A stretch of 64,000 nt of DNA, from the NCBI GenBank assembly GCA_021442155.1, contig CM038223.1:37174983-37238982 (forward strand), written 5' to 3'. Shown one piece after another: positions 1 to 11,580 of the stretch. The notes under the pieces are model-generated. The model saw only the letters and a program-made list of their open reading frames with translations, was not told where the DNA came from and did no database searches. A program made the position numbers and the translations under genes. The stretch's first letter is position 1, and each line of letters starts with the position of its first letter. Source of the stretch: Cymbidium sinense (taxonomy: Eukaryota; Streptophyta; Magnoliopsida; Asparagales; Orchidaceae).

Positions 1-769
1 TCCTAATGTCTATTTTGCATGATTTAGAAATTTATTTTTGAAATTTTAAAAGTAATGTGAACCTAAAATTAGGTTAGAATCTATAGGGTCTAGGAATACC
101 AAGAGCTGACCCTACCATAACAGGAGCTGACCCTACCATTGCAAGAGCTAACCCTACTATATAGCATGATCTCAGTGTCCATTATGAAGCTCATGGAGGT
201 CCCTGAAGAAGGTGATGATCCTAGAAGAAGATCACCATAGATCAAACTTTTAGTTTTAGACTGGGCTATATAAGGACAGAGCTCGACTGCCCATTTTTCT
301 CTTTCTTTCATGGAGTGCAGTGGTACCCAGCCACATTGGCCTATTTTTTTTAAATTGGTTTGATTTATTTTTGGTGCATAATAGAAATAACCTATTTTTT
401 AGGTTTCTTTCTATGATGTATTTTTCTAATGAAATGCTTGGAACATTAGCCTTCTTTGAAAACTATATTTTTTATTAGGAAGAAATCATTCATTACTAAG
501 ATGTAATTAACTATAGAAGCTTTCCTTATGGGTAATTGCAAACTCTATAATAAAATAAAACCTGCTTTACTTCTCCATGTAGTTCATGGGAATAATCTCT
601 CGTATATCGAAGACCCATCAGCTTTAGGAGTCCTTATTAAGTAATTAAATCCATTATAAGGAATTATCTTTATCTTTTAAGATAATATATTTATCTTTTA
701 ATGAAGTATTTAATTACCTAAATAAATACCTCCAAGATCTGTGTGGTGTTCCAAATAAAAATCTCATCA
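1..769 (+). mobile_element. Truncated giant LTR piece (family D), 3' part
   Basis: This is the promoter-proximal and terminal part of the D LTR seen complete at 17,953-25,245. Positions ~60-430 match ~23,560-23,920 of that copy, including a TATA box (TATATAAG near 267) and the block just downstream of it. About 1 kb is then missing, and ~430-769 matches 24,930-25,245, ending in CA at 768-769. Either an internal deletion or a shorter subfamily explains the gap. The left end is cut by the window. It sits directly against a B-type LTR, as two complete D copies also do. Confidence is good for identity, lower for the exact left join. Confidence 0.75.
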
Positions 770-2425
770 GGTGAAATCATTCCTCCTTCTCTACACTAAC
801 GAAACTATTAGTGTTGGTGATACTTGCTCTCTTCTTACCCATGCTGACATACTTTATCGGCATGTTTACTTTCTTAAAGTGGAATAAAAGCTAAGAGAGG
901 AAAGGGTATGAGAACTCTAGAATCAAACTAAAGAGTTATAATGAGAAATCAGCAGCCTAGGGGTCCTATTTATAGACTAGCCTTAGTGTTGCGACACTAC
1001 TTTATAAGTGCCGAGGGGCTAGCCTCTCAATTTCTGCAACACAGGTCCAATGCTATGAAACTGAGTATGCAGTGCCGAGGCACTAGTCAGTGTACCAAAA
1101 CTATCACTGACTAGTCAAAAATACATATTAATGACATTTATGATAATTAATTTCATAACAGATGTCATGCAGAAAGTGAGGTCAGACATTGATGTAGCAC
1201 CATGATAACACGATATACTGCTGCAGTGCTAGTCAATAAGTTTATCCTTTTTCATTAAAATTATCTGTCCATCTACCAACCTGCATGAACTAACCTTTGA
1301 CTGGTGCTGCATCGCCATATCATTAGCACCTAGGTGCCGGTTAACTAGTCAACATAATCAAATTATTCCAATCTCATGCCATCTTAAGCATTGTAGAGGT
1401 GGCCTTATATTGCTGAGGCATCAAACCTTCAGGCTTTTAAGACACAAATTCCTCTATTATAATGTTACATTGCAACTCACTCAACACAAAGTCACCATGT
1501 TAATAGTGCCTATGCACCATATTTTCAACACCAAAGTGCTACTCTTTAAAACCACAAATTAACATTTGCCATGCAAATATCTAAATAAATACAACATTCT
1601 TAAAAGGCATAAGTTTATTCTTCTCATTCGCCATGCAAACATCCTATAAATCTAGCATTCCAAAGAGATGTAAGTCCATTCAATCTATTTGCTATGCAAA
1701 AAGAAGCTACATTTTGGCATTCCTAAGGGATGTTAGTCCAATCTATTCATTCTCCATGCAAACATCATATAAATCTAGCATTCAAAGGGATGTAAGTTCA
1801 ATATATGTTAGCCATGTGAACACCCTAATGGAATTCCATAGGTATGTAAGTCTAACCCATATTTTTGCCATGTGAACACCCTAATGGAATTCCAAAGGGA
1901 TATAAGTCCAACCCATATTTTCACCATGTTGCTTTCCAATGGATATGGGCCCAGTCCTAAGCTCTCCATGTGAACATCCCTACACTAAATCTTTGGTCTA
2001 CTTGAGATATATGAGGTGAGGCAACCTATGACAGTTAATAAGATTACCTGGACATTACTGCTAGCAATCTGATGCTGGTAGAATAAAATAATATAGTCTC
2101 GAGATGAAAAAATCATGAGATCTTGATCAAGACTATCCTTCTATTTCTTTTATGCAATCATCCACACAACACCATTATACACCAATTTATATTAGAAATA
2201 GATATAATTTCCAACCTTAATCAAGAGTGCTCTCTTTATATGGTAAGAGGGGTAATTAAATATGAATACTCACGTTCATTGGAAGAACTAAGATCTAAAT
2301 AAACCTAAAATAATGATAGGGGAAATATGCTTGAATATGTATATCAAGCTGCCTTATGAAGAATATAATCCTACCCATCCCAATAAAGATGGCAGAGGGT
2401 TTTACAAAAAGATTTTTTTTAGTGA
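770..2425 (+). mobile_element. B-type LTR fragment (3' portion)
   Basis: The sequence follows the last third of the B LTR (~16,140-17,898 in the 5' LTR of B). Matching landmarks are a stretch near 830-900 rich in CTCTT and AAGAGAGG, the GCACCGAGGTGC-like palindromes, the 'gataggggaaat' segment near 2,320, and 'tacccatcccaataaagatgg' near 2,373. The middle differs: 1,560-1,965 holds a tandem array where B has unique sequence. No primer-binding site follows at 2,425, so it is a solo or truncated LTR. Confidence 0.7.
1560..1965 (+). repeat. Tandem array, ~55-62 bp unit, about 7 copies
   Basis: Successive units begin near 1,566, 1,627, 1,689, 1,750, 1,808, 1,863 and 1,917. Each carries a CCATG(C/T) core, then 'aacat/aacacc', a 'ggcattc/ggaattcc' block and 'GGGATGTAAGTCCA'. 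Units 5 and 6 are closest to each other, suggesting recent local duplication. A short open frame across 1,633-1,875 is only the repeat read in phase. The array is absent from both LTRs of the large B element. Confidence 0.8.
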
Positions 2426-3004
2426 ACAAGATGTATATTACTTGTATAATTCTAATTAGTTAGCTCCACTATATGACTTAGTTATTTCCTAATTATTTGA
2501 AATTGAATCAACAAGATCAACCCCACCCAAAAAATAAAGTAAAATAAAAAATAAATCAAGAGATTACATTTGTAAAATAGTACTCCACTCTAAAAATAAC
2601 ATAGCCATTTTTGTAAATCAAAATCTAATTAATTGTTTTATTATCTTTGTTGATATTTATGGTTAATTTTAGAAGTTCTTTGATTAACACATCATAACTT
2701 GCTTTCTTAAGCAAAAATAGTAGCTTGATAATTTTGAGAAATTTTTTTATTATATTATAAAAATAATAAAAATTTCATGCATAAGAATATAAGTGTTTTA
2801 AATTTGATGATTTTGGAGACTAAATGGAACTTTGTCAAAAAGACCTAAACTATCGAAGGAGAGCTTAGGATGTAAGTGGTCTTGTACGCCCTCCTCACCT
2901 AGAAGTTCTCTTAGCTTTAAATTTCACGTTGTTTGCATATTTATATTACATTTGTTTATTTTTTTTCTTTTTTTTATTTAATCCTTTTTCATATATCGCT
3001 TTAA
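2426..3004. other. Unassigned A+T-rich stretch before element A
   Basis: I see no open frame, LTR end, primer-binding site or similarity to other parts of the window. If element A once had a 5' LTR it would lie here, but I cannot match this stretch to the short piece of its 3' LTR at 10,169-10,375, which is the other end of the LTR. The pyrimidine-rich run near 2,950-2,980 directly precedes the gag-like reading. Confidence 0.4.
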
Positions 3005-3975
3005 AAAATTGACATAGCAACTAAATCTATCTCTTAGATCCAAGTTGAATACTTGACTAGATTAGTTGATGCCTTAGATCTTAGGATCCATGAAATTGAA
3101 TTAAAAAATCAATAGATATTAGAAGAAAGTAAGAACCAAATGTAAGAAATTAAAGAACAAATACTAATTTTTATAGCTCATCTATAAAATAATAGAGAAC
3201 CAACTCCTACTTCAATACCTACTCAAATTATACCTATAGAGATAAATGAAGAATATTCATATCCAAACCATGATAAAAACTAACCACTTAGAAGACCACC
3301 ACTAGCTAGAAATGGAGGAAGGGGAGAAAATTACTTCAAGAATACAAAAAATGCTATTGATCCATCTCGAAGAGTTAAAGTTAAAGCTCCAACTTATGAT
3401 CATATACATGACCCAAATAAAATTTTTGATTAGTTAGTTCAAATTGATGACTTCTTTGATTGATATAAAATAGATGATTACCAAATGATTGCTTTTGCCA
3501 AAATAAAATTGATATGATGTGCTAAAATTTATTGGATAAATATTTTAGCTAAAGAAATAAGATTCGGAGGACAAACCTTACTTAGATAGAGATGAAAAAA
3601 ATGTTAAGAGCAAAGTATTATCCTATGAATTATGATACAAAATTGCATAGTCAACTATTAACTTTGAGATAAGGTAACCTTCTTGTAATTCAACATTTGA
3701 ATACATTTGAAGACCTAATTTCAAAAACTAATTGTGTTGATAATGATTAACAATTGGCAATTAAATTTATTTTTGGACTAAGGGTAAGAAGTTGAGTTAT
3801 TTGACCCTTAAAGTTTAGAAGAAGCCTTTCATTATGCTTTACTGGTTGAACAACAAATAAAATCTACATCCATCTCTAGAACTAAGGTTCAAGCCTGTTC
3901 CACTTCATCCTAAAAACATAATATTATGCTTACCCATCCAATAAGACAAACCAACCTTCTTGAAGCTCTTACTAA
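3005..3975 (+). pseudogene. Element A gag remnant
   Basis: Gag is the structural protein that packages the element's RNA. The reading starts with a heptad-like, charged N-terminus ('LVDALDLRIHEIELK'), then 'RRVKVKAPTYDHIHDPNKIFD' near 3,370-3,430, then the capsid-like core 'KMLRAKYYPMNYDTKLHSQL' near 3,597-3,657 and 'TLR*GNLLVIQHLNTFEDL'. This matches the plant gypsy retrotransposon gag layout. More than ten stops and at least one frameshift interrupt it. A CCHC knuckle is not clear. Confidence 0.75.
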
Positions 3976-4034
3976 ATGGGAGCTCTAAAAATATTAAGGA
4001 AATAATTTATTTTAAATGACATAAAAAGGGTTAC

Positions 4035-4580
4035 ATGCGAAATTATTATAAAGTCCAAATTTTATTTTTAGATAAAATTGAAAATCTAATATATCATAAC
4101 TTAAAAGAAGTCTATGATGACACACCCTTATCTGATGAAGAGTTAGAAACCTCTAGTGATTCTCATATTAATGTGATGAGATGCCTTATTATGGTTAAAA
4201 TTGAAGAAGAAGATTGGAGAAGAAAGAACATTTTTAGCATGCATGTTGTGTGTAATGAAAAAAGATATAGGTTAGTTATAGATGGTAGAAGTGCTATGAT
4301 TATTATTTCAACTCACACCATAGCTAGAGCTAACTTGAAACCTAAACCCCACATAAAACCATTTCATTTTAGTTGAGAAAATCATACATCCTTGCCTATC
4401 ACTAGTTGATGTCTAGTCTTAATAAAAATAGATAGCTATGAGGATCAAATTTGGTGTGATGTTCTCCCAATGAATATTGCCCATATTCTCTTAAGAAGAC
4501 CTTGGTTGTATGATTTAAATGTTTTTCATTATGGTAAAGAAAATACTTACCTTTTCAACATAATAATAAGACTATTATAG
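4035..4580 (+). pseudogene. Element A protease region
   Basis: An open stretch of 113 codons (4,035-4,376) continues after one stop to ~4,580. It contains the aspartic-protease signature as 'LVIDGRSAMI' at residues 80-89, where the second Gly of the usual DGGS is Arg. Downstream 'DQIWCDVLPMNIAHILL' and 'RPWLYDLNVFHYGKENTY' match the conserved post-protease segment of plant chromoviruses. In a live element it would cut the gag-pol polyprotein. The Gly-to-Arg change and the stop at 4,377 make it inactive. Confidence 0.75.
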
Positions 4581-4582
4581 TC

Positions 4583-5575
4583 TTGCCAGTAAAGCTAGTA
4601 GAAAAGACACTTACTATAATACCACATAAGACAAGTTATGACTTACAACCTAAGCTTACTATGAAGAAAAATGCCAAACTTCAATTAATTATCATGGGAA
4701 ATCCAACTATTAGGAATAACACTGTCATTTTTTATTCTTACTTTAAAATATTTACCTTTCCTTCTTTGACCTTAGAGATAGAAACTATAGGTTTGGGAAA
4801 TAGACAAAAAGAATTTTCTCATACATGTCTCCTTTACTTTTTTATGTAAAAGAGGTCACACTAGACTCTAATAGGACTTACATACCAATTGTGGACTCTT
4901 CAATTCTCTCTGATTTTAAAGTTATTACACTTGCTAAGCTTCTTAATGAATTTCCTTCTTTAAGAGACATTCTACATGCCATTGATTTTACTCCTAGTTT
5001 TCAATTTTCCAACCATTTTTATTATAGGATGAACCCTATTGAGCATGCTGAGATTAAAAGGTAAGTTAAAGAATTATTAAAAAAATTATTCAAGAGAGCC
5101 TTAGTCAATATGTAGTTTCATTATTCCTAAGAAAGATGGGACATGGCAAATGTGTGTTGAAAGTCATGCAATAAACAAAATTACTATTAAGTATAGGTTT
5201 CCTATTCCTCGATTAAATGATATGTTAGATTTAATCTCATGAGCAAATTATTTTTTGAAGATCGATCTAAAAAATATCATCGAATTCGAATCAGATTAGG
5301 AGATGAGTGAAAGATTGCTTTTAAGACCTCTAATAGACTTTATGAATGGCTTGTCATGCACTTTGGACTTTTAAATGATCCTAGCACATTTATGAGAATA
5401 ATGAATAATATTCTTAAACTATATATAAGTAAATTTTTGATGGTGTATTTTGATGATATTCTAATTTTTAGTCCATGTGAGAATGACCATCTACAACACA
5501 TAACAAAAGTCATTTGAAACACTTAGACAAAATAAATTATACATTAATTTTAAAAAATGTTTCTTTTTGCAAATT
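4583..5575 (+). pseudogene. Element A reverse transcriptase
   Basis: RT would copy element RNA into cDNA. A linker frame (4,583-4,849) overlaps the next open frame (4,825-5,064), which reads 'LLNEFPSLRDILHAIDFT' and 'YRMNPIEHAEIKR'. After frameshifts the thumb-proximal motifs follow: '[10 protein letters not shown]'-like near 5,133, '[18 protein letters not shown]' near 5,168-5,221, 'LKIDLK' near 5,255, 'LYEWLVMHFGLLNDPSTFM' near 5,338-5,395, and the catalytic 'YFDDI' at 5,446-5,460. The two catalytic Asp residues are still encoded, but stops and shifts break the frame. Confidence 0.85.
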
Positions 5576-5981
5576 GAGATAAACATTTTAAGCTTTATTG
5601 TATCCACTGTTGGACATAAAACTAATCATTCTAAACTGAAAGTAATCTTAGATTGACCATCACCTAAAAGTTTTACTAAAGTTAAAAGTTTTCATAATTT
5701 AACAACCTTTTATAAGAGATTCATCAAAAATTTTGGTACCATTATTGCTCCGATAACTAATATACTAAAATTAGATAAATTTTATTAGACTCTTAATGCA
5801 TGAAGGGCCTTAGAGCAAATTAAAGTTCTTATAGCTTATACACTAATCTTTAGGCTTTCAAATTTTTTAAAGCTTTTGAACTGACATGCGATGCTTCACG
5901 AATTGAGATAGGTGGAATTTTGAGTGAAGAGAATCATGTAATAACATTCTTTAGTGAAAAGTTGAATGAAAACAAACAATA

Positions 5982-8409
5982 AAATTTAAATTTTAAATTG
6001 TCACTTTTAGTAGAAAATTAATTTTTATTTTATTTTATAATGACAAGATACAATTCTCAATGTAGCATACAATAAAGTATAGTGAAGTAAAGAGAGACAA
6101 TAAGCACATAATTTTTATGTGATTCAGCCTAAACCCTAAAAATAGCCTACGTCCACACCTAGCCACCCCTAGATAGGAATCTACTAAATAAAAAATAGCT
6201 TCTAAATCATACTCTCCTATAGCGGGGAAAGTATAATCCCTATAATATGTACTCTCTATAAAGGGATGAGTACAACCTTAATAAAAATTTCAAAGCATGA
6301 AAAAGAAATATACAAAATAATAAATTTTAATAAAATATTTCTTTCCCAAATATACCAAGTTATCTAATTCAAAAAGTGATCCCACAAATTATAAATGATC
6401 ACTTTACAACTTACAATTTGTATAAGATAGAATGTTCACTTAATTTTGATAAGAATAAATAAAATAAATATCTTAAAGTGGTCTTACTAAGATGCTTATG
6501 TCATTGAAATTTGTAAACTAATATAAAAATGATTTTAAAATAAATTTACAATAGTCTATTACATAATAAAATAAATTCCAACAAGTAATAATTTTAAGTT
6601 TAAGAGAAATTATAACTATTATGTATATAATAGTGTAAGAATGATTAACTCTCCACTAAAATTCTTTTTTTTTAAAAATTATTAAACAATAAAAATAACA
6701 ACCTTTATTAAATTTCAGCAATTTAAAACTATTTAAACAAAGAAAATTAGTTGGAATGAAATGATAAGTACCGAATAAAAGAATTTTACTTTTTATAAAT
6801 TTTATTTTGATAAAGAAACTTGATATATATTAGATCTAGCATATAATCTAAGCATATTTTATTTTAACCAAAATGTTTGAATTAATGTAAATGATCATAT
6901 CATAAAAGTAAATAAAAAATATAAAATAGTGATAATATAGTGATCCAACAATATGAAAGTATTTCTAAAATAGATCTAAGGATAAATGATCTTTCAGATA
7001 AGACTAATGAAGAATATTTATAGAAACTAAAAGAAATTTGTAGGAAAATAAAAATTACTGCAAGATGAAATAAATCCTATAAACCTTTATAAGAGTTTTT
7101 CAAAAAAAATGATTGAAGGAACTTTGATCTAAAAAACTTAAACTTTGATGACCGAAGACTAACCCACCAAAATGTAAAAATTTGAAAGAGCAAATAGATG
7201 ATAAAAATAGTATGAATAACTAAAAGAGATTAAGATCAAGAAAAATAAATTTATGTAATTTGAAAAGCTTGCTCAATGAAGATATTGAAGCTTCCAAACC
7301 AAGGATTTGATCTTGAAATATTTGGAGAACACTTTGAAGAGAAATCTAATAAGGTTTCTCCAAGATTTTCTAGAAGATTTTGAATTTGAATGAGTAACCC
7401 TTTCATGATGAGAATGAGGGCTATTTATAAGCAAGAATGTCATTTTAAATTATTTCAAAAATATATATTATTCTAACATCATTTTATCATATAATAATAT
7501 AATATTTAATAAAAACATAATTTATATTAAATAATTATTAAATTCAAATAGAAAAAAATGGCTAGTCACATGGGCAAGTCAAAAATAATCACATATGGCT
7601 CTTAATATATTCAAAACATGTAGCATGCATTCATTAATAAAATCAACTAATGTTTATAAAATCATAATAATTTTAATTTTAATCAAATATAGATCATGTA
7701 ACCTATCAAATTAGAGGAAAATATCTAAGGAATCCATTGGATATGAAATCAGATCTAAATTTCTTGATTATAAAAAGACTTTTAATAAAAAACTAAATTT
7801 TACAATTTTTTTGTCAATTTTGAAATATGATATTTAAAGATTAAGGTATAATTTAGATATGATCATACATATGTTATTTATCATAAAAATTTTAAATTCA
7901 ATTATAATTTCTTATTATATTAAATATAAAAATTAGTTACACTCAATAATATAATAATTTATTATTTATTATTTTGATAATCTAAATGCTATGTTTGAAC
8001 CATATATTTTTTTTTGAAAATTTACAGAATTGAATTTTAATTAGATAAAAAAAATTATTTATTCATCTTATTATTAATAATTTAAATAAATAAAAATACC
8101 ATGTTAAATTATGAGCAAATCAATTCATGCTAATGAACTCATATGAACCTCCAAGATAGTTCTAAATGCATATAACCTAAAATAATATATCTTGTGCTCT
8201 AAGCTATCCATTTTGATATATCTTTAATTCTTCCATACTTTCAATTACATCAAATATATTGTGTGATGTATTAGATATATAATTAGCAATCTTGGGCAAC
8301 TTCAAAATTAATATATCTAAAAACACTTAAAATGTATATTAGAACACCAAGCATATGTTAGTTATCATTAAAATTAATAGGATTGAACATGAGGCTCATA
8401 AAGCCAACA
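5982..8409 (-). mobile_element. Solo LTR (family E), ~2.4 kb, inserted in RNase H of A
   Basis: Read on the minus strand it begins TGTTGGCTTTATGAGCC at 8,409, a start typical of long plant LTRs, and carries a TATA box (CTTATAAATAG, 7,421-7,432) about 1 kb in. The reading of RNase H breaks at ~5,980 and resumes at ~8,410. Flanks are 'caata' near 5,977 and 'tgata' at 8,410, a weak TSD match. The minus-strand end is not exact because the terminal CA has decayed. No coding sequence is visible. A copia-type LTR is my guess from the start sequence only. Confidence 0.65.
7421..7432 (-). promoter_or_regulatory. TATA box of LTR E
   Basis: The minus strand reads CTTATAAATAGCC, an almost perfect plant TATA element, placed about 980 bases into the LTR. 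It supports the assigned orientation of E and the view that this stretch is an LTR. Confidence 0.55.
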
Positions 8410-8480
8410 TGATATTTCACTTATGATAGGGAGTTTTATGATGTAATTCAATCTTTAAGGCATTGGTGACACTATCTCTT

Positions 8481-9770
8481 ATATAGAGGATTTATACTTA
8501 TTTATGATCATCATGTCATAAAATTCATTAATACTCAATCAAAAATAAGTTATAAGCATGCTAAATTGGTTGATTTTTTTATAAGACTATTCTTTTGTTC
8601 TAAAGCATAAACTAAAATTGAGAATAAACCTCCTAATGCTTTATCCAAGGTAAACCTAATGATTTGTACTTTAGAACTGACAATCCCAAGATTTGATAAA
8701 ATTAAATATGATTACATAGTGTACTCTAACTTTCACCTAATTTATCTTGAACATCAAGATAAACCTATAAATTTATATGGAACATTCTTCATAACAAATG
8801 AATATTTATATAAAGAAAAATAGTTATGTATTTCTTGATCTTCTCTTATAGAATTTCTTATCATCGGGCTACATGGTGGAAGTGTAGCTGGTCATTTTGA
8901 GAAGGATAAGACTATATGTTTATTAAATAAAAGTAGATTTTATTGGCCTTCATTAAAATAAGATGTTCAAAAATTAGTGACCCAATTCTTAATTTGTAAA
9001 TAGGCTAAAACTACAAAATAAAGGTTAGGTCAATACATTGTCTTACTGATTCCTTGTAGGCCTTGGATAGATCAATCAATGGATTTTATTTTAGGATTAC
9101 CTATGACAACTTGAGGACATGATAACATCTTTTGTTGTAGTGGATAGATTCTAAAAAATGGCTCATTTTTTGCCTTGTTTGAAAATAAATGATGCTTCTC
9201 ACATAGCTAAATTATTCTTTAAAAAAATAGTGTGATTCCATGGTGTCCCCTTAACCATTATTTTTGATAGAGATATTAGGCTTGACTCATATTTTTGAAA
9301 AATATTATAAAAATTATTAAGTACCAAATTAAAATTTTCTTCTACTTTTCACCACCCATAAACTGATAAGCAAATTGAAGTGGTCAACTACACCTTGGAA
9401 AATTTTCTTAGGTGTTTAATAGTTACAAGTTTAAGAAATTAGGATTTATATTTACCAACTTTAGAATTTGCATATAATAACACTCTCTCTATAACAATAA
9501 CAAAAATCTCCTTTTGATGTAGTACATGATTAAAATACTAGATGACCAATAGATGTACCGACATACTATCTTAAGCATTTTCTAATATGACATTCTCATT
9601 TTCTAAAGACTTTTAAATCCTCAATGAAGATATAAGAAAGCAAATTACTATAAGTAATGAAAAATAATTTCTATGGAAAATCATAATCATTCAACAAAAA
9701 ATATAAAAAAGGAGATTATGTTTTGAATCCATTCTATCTGAGCATTATCAAACAACTAAATATAAATAGT
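8481..9770 (+). pseudogene. Element A integrase
   Basis: Integrase would join element cDNA to the chromosome. The N-terminal zinc-binding part is seen as 'LHGGSVAGHF' near 8,868 and 'FLICK*AKTT' near 8,985. The core has the first catalytic Asp in 'SMDFILGLP' (~9,076-9,102), the second in 'IIFDRDIR' (~9,256-9,280) and a candidate Glu in 'QIEVVN' (~9,372-9,389), the D,D-35,E spacing expected for the family. The reading passes through at least ten stops and several frameshifts. Confidence 0.8.
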
Positions 9771-10168
9771 TATATCCACAAGATTTTGATCCTTTTGAAA
9801 TTATTCAGAAAATTATAACTAATGCTTATCACCTCGATTTATCAACTGATATGCTCTTTGATCTAGTCATTAATACTAAAGATATCCTATTAGATGAAGG
9901 AGTTAGCAAATATCCACTTGTTCAATCTTACTCTTCAGCAAGAGATATAATGTCATACTCTTTCTTTGAAGTTTATTATATCATCGTAGAAGGAGCAACC
10001 ATTAATCCAACTTTTGAACTTCTTTTTCTAGTTCACTAGAAAGATAAACAACTAACTGAAGACACATGGTTGACCCGCACTGATTTACAGAGTTTATCTC
10101 CACGATTAGTCAAAGACTTCTTAGATTTTAACTCTACATAGTAGAGTTTAATTTAGCCTAAGGAAGTT
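9771..10168 (+). pseudogene. Element A integrase tail with chromodomain-like end
   Basis: The 62-codon open frame at 9,851-10,039 and its continuation read '...ELLFLVH*KDKQLTEDTW' then 'LTRTDLQSLSPRLVKDF' up to ~10,130. A hydrophobic strand, a W/stop position, a short basic loop and 'xLTExTW' is the pattern of the chromodomain-type C-terminus of plant chromovirus integrases, which guides insertion to chromatin. The Trp of the strand is changed to a stop. The lineage call is inference; a profile search would settle it. Confidence 0.6.
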
Positions 10169-10375
10169 GATGTAGAACATCATGTACAACAAGAAATTAG
10201 AGCTCAAGATTTATTTATTAGATCTTAAGTTAAAGCCCAAGAAAATTCAAGAAAGAAGAATGCTTAGCCAAATAAAATGTCAAACTCATAATTCTAATAA
10301 ATTCAATCTAATAAATATAAAGCCCAATAGTAAGATAATTGAAATGCCTACTAAGCATCTTACTATTTAAAAGCA
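10169..10375 (+). mobile_element. Start of the 3' LTR of element A (truncated)
   Basis: The first ~100 bases, TGATGTAGAACATCATG onward to 'aagaatgcttagcc', match the first ~100 bases of the C LTRs at 12,158 and at 48,286 (minus strand). After that A and C diverge, so they are related but distinct LTR families. The LTR is cut off where D sequence starts near 10,376. Confidence 0.65.
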
Positions 10376-10810
10376 TTTATATTTAATCCCTTCTGGCTTC
10401 CAAAAAGAACTCTTCCTCGGAGTATTACCTTTTGAATTTCCAAATTAACTATCATTTTAGGACAAGCTTTGAAATCCATAGAGATGAAAGTTAGTTTCTT
10501 TAATCACGAGTGTTCTTATGGGGAATTTCTTCTCTTCTAAGATGTAACTACTTATAAGGGCTTGCCCTTATAGAGAACTACAAACCCTATAGTAAAATAA
10601 ACCCTGTTCTACTTCCCAAATAGTTCAAGGTAAAAATCTCTAGTAAATCGAAGACCCATCAGCCTTAAGAGTTTTTATTAAGTAATTGAATCTATTATTG
10701 GTTAATACGTTTATCTTTTGAGATAATATATTTATCCCTTAATGATATCTTTGATTACCTAAATAAGTACTGCCAAAATTTATGTGGTGTTCCAAATAAA
10801 AATTCACACA
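10376..10810 (+). mobile_element. Truncated giant LTR piece (family D), terminal ~430 bp
   Basis: It matches the last ~430 bases of the D LTR (24,820-25,245) through the landmarks 'gatgtaacta', 'aaataaaccctg', 'cgaagacccatcagcctta', 'gagataatatatttat' and 'tgtggtgttcc', and it ends CACACA at 10,810. The left end lies inside the A 3' LTR. It is closest to the piece at 430-769 (both have 'ggtgttccaaataaaaat'), which suggests a D subfamily different from the three full copies. Confidence 0.75.
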
Positions 10811-11580
10811 ATATGATTATTTTTAAAAATTGCAATCTTTTAAAGGGAAATATTAGTAAAATAACTAATTAAAAATTTCTTTGCACTAAGTAGAAAACTA
10901 GGTAAAGAGATTCGTTTGGTTATATTTGACTAAAGATAGAGAGTATAACACTTTTATTATTAGTTGACACTACAATTTTTAAATTAATCCATAATAGAAT
11001 TTAATATAATACATCATCTAAAATATTCCATAAATTCAGAGTACTTATTTCAAAATTAAGAAAAAACTTAAATATTTTCTATAAAAATATAAAAATAGAA
11101 AATTTTATCTCTTAATTATCTTGCAAAATAGTAGATAGTAATTTTAATTTAGCACTTGAATTTTATTGGATAAAAGTTAGGTTTAAAAGATAAGTACTTA
11201 ACTTAAAATAAATAAATTCTCATGGGAATGATACTCTACTCTTTTTATATTAGTTGATTCGACATGTACACTTGTGTATAAGAATAAAAAGTACCAATCA
11301 AAAAATAATAGTAAAAAGGGAACCCAAACAATGTTACTTATATAAGTTTATTTTTTAATAAAAAGTAAAATGGTAACTGAAAAATAGTGCTTCAATTATC
11401 AAGAAAATCTTTTCATATCCATGTAATCATAAGAAAAAGAAAAATGAAGAAATAGCTAGAAATTAAAAGGCATATTTTATTATTCAAATATTTAAAAGAT
11501 ATAAATAATTCATCTATATTTTAAAGTATAAAACTACATTACTCAAAATAAATAGAAAATTAAAAATTTTTAGACAAGAA
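10811..11580. other. Unassigned A+T-rich stretch
   Basis: No open frame above 60 codons, no LTR ends and no match to other parts of the window were seen. Homopolymer and A/T runs dominate. It may be a further decayed element. Confidence 0.4.

Larger units (their letters stand above)
5576..8480 (+). pseudogene. Element A RNase H domain, split by insertion E
   Basis: RNase H would remove the RNA strand during reverse transcription. The first half is seen at 5,875-5,985 as 'FELTCDASRIEIGGIL' and 'FFSEKLNENKQ'; the motif Asp of CDAS is present. The next residues of the domain, 'YDREFYDVIQSLRHW', resume at 8,420-8,465, 2.4 kb away. Joining the two halves across the intervening LTR restores the normal domain order, so the gap is an insertion and not a deletion. 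Confidence 0.8.
3005..10375 (+). mobile_element. Element A: decayed chromovirus-like Ty3/gypsy retrotransposon
   Basis: Gag, protease, reverse transcriptase, RNase H, integrase and a chromodomain-like tail occur in the Ty3/gypsy order, interrupted once by the solo LTR E at ~5,982-8,409. The RT wording ('YRMNPIEHAEIKR', 'LYEWLVMHFGL', 'YFDDILIF') and the C-terminal 'KDKQLTEDTWLTR' resemble plant chromoviruses of the CRM/Reina type; that lineage call is inference from remembered family patterns. Many in-frame stops and frameshifts show it is dead. A recognisable 3' LTR start follows at 10,169; no 5' LTR was found. Confidence 0.8.

Noticed and set aside
6128..6150. Telomere-like CCCTAAA box
   Set aside because: Only one exact unit is present, inside LTR E; no array.
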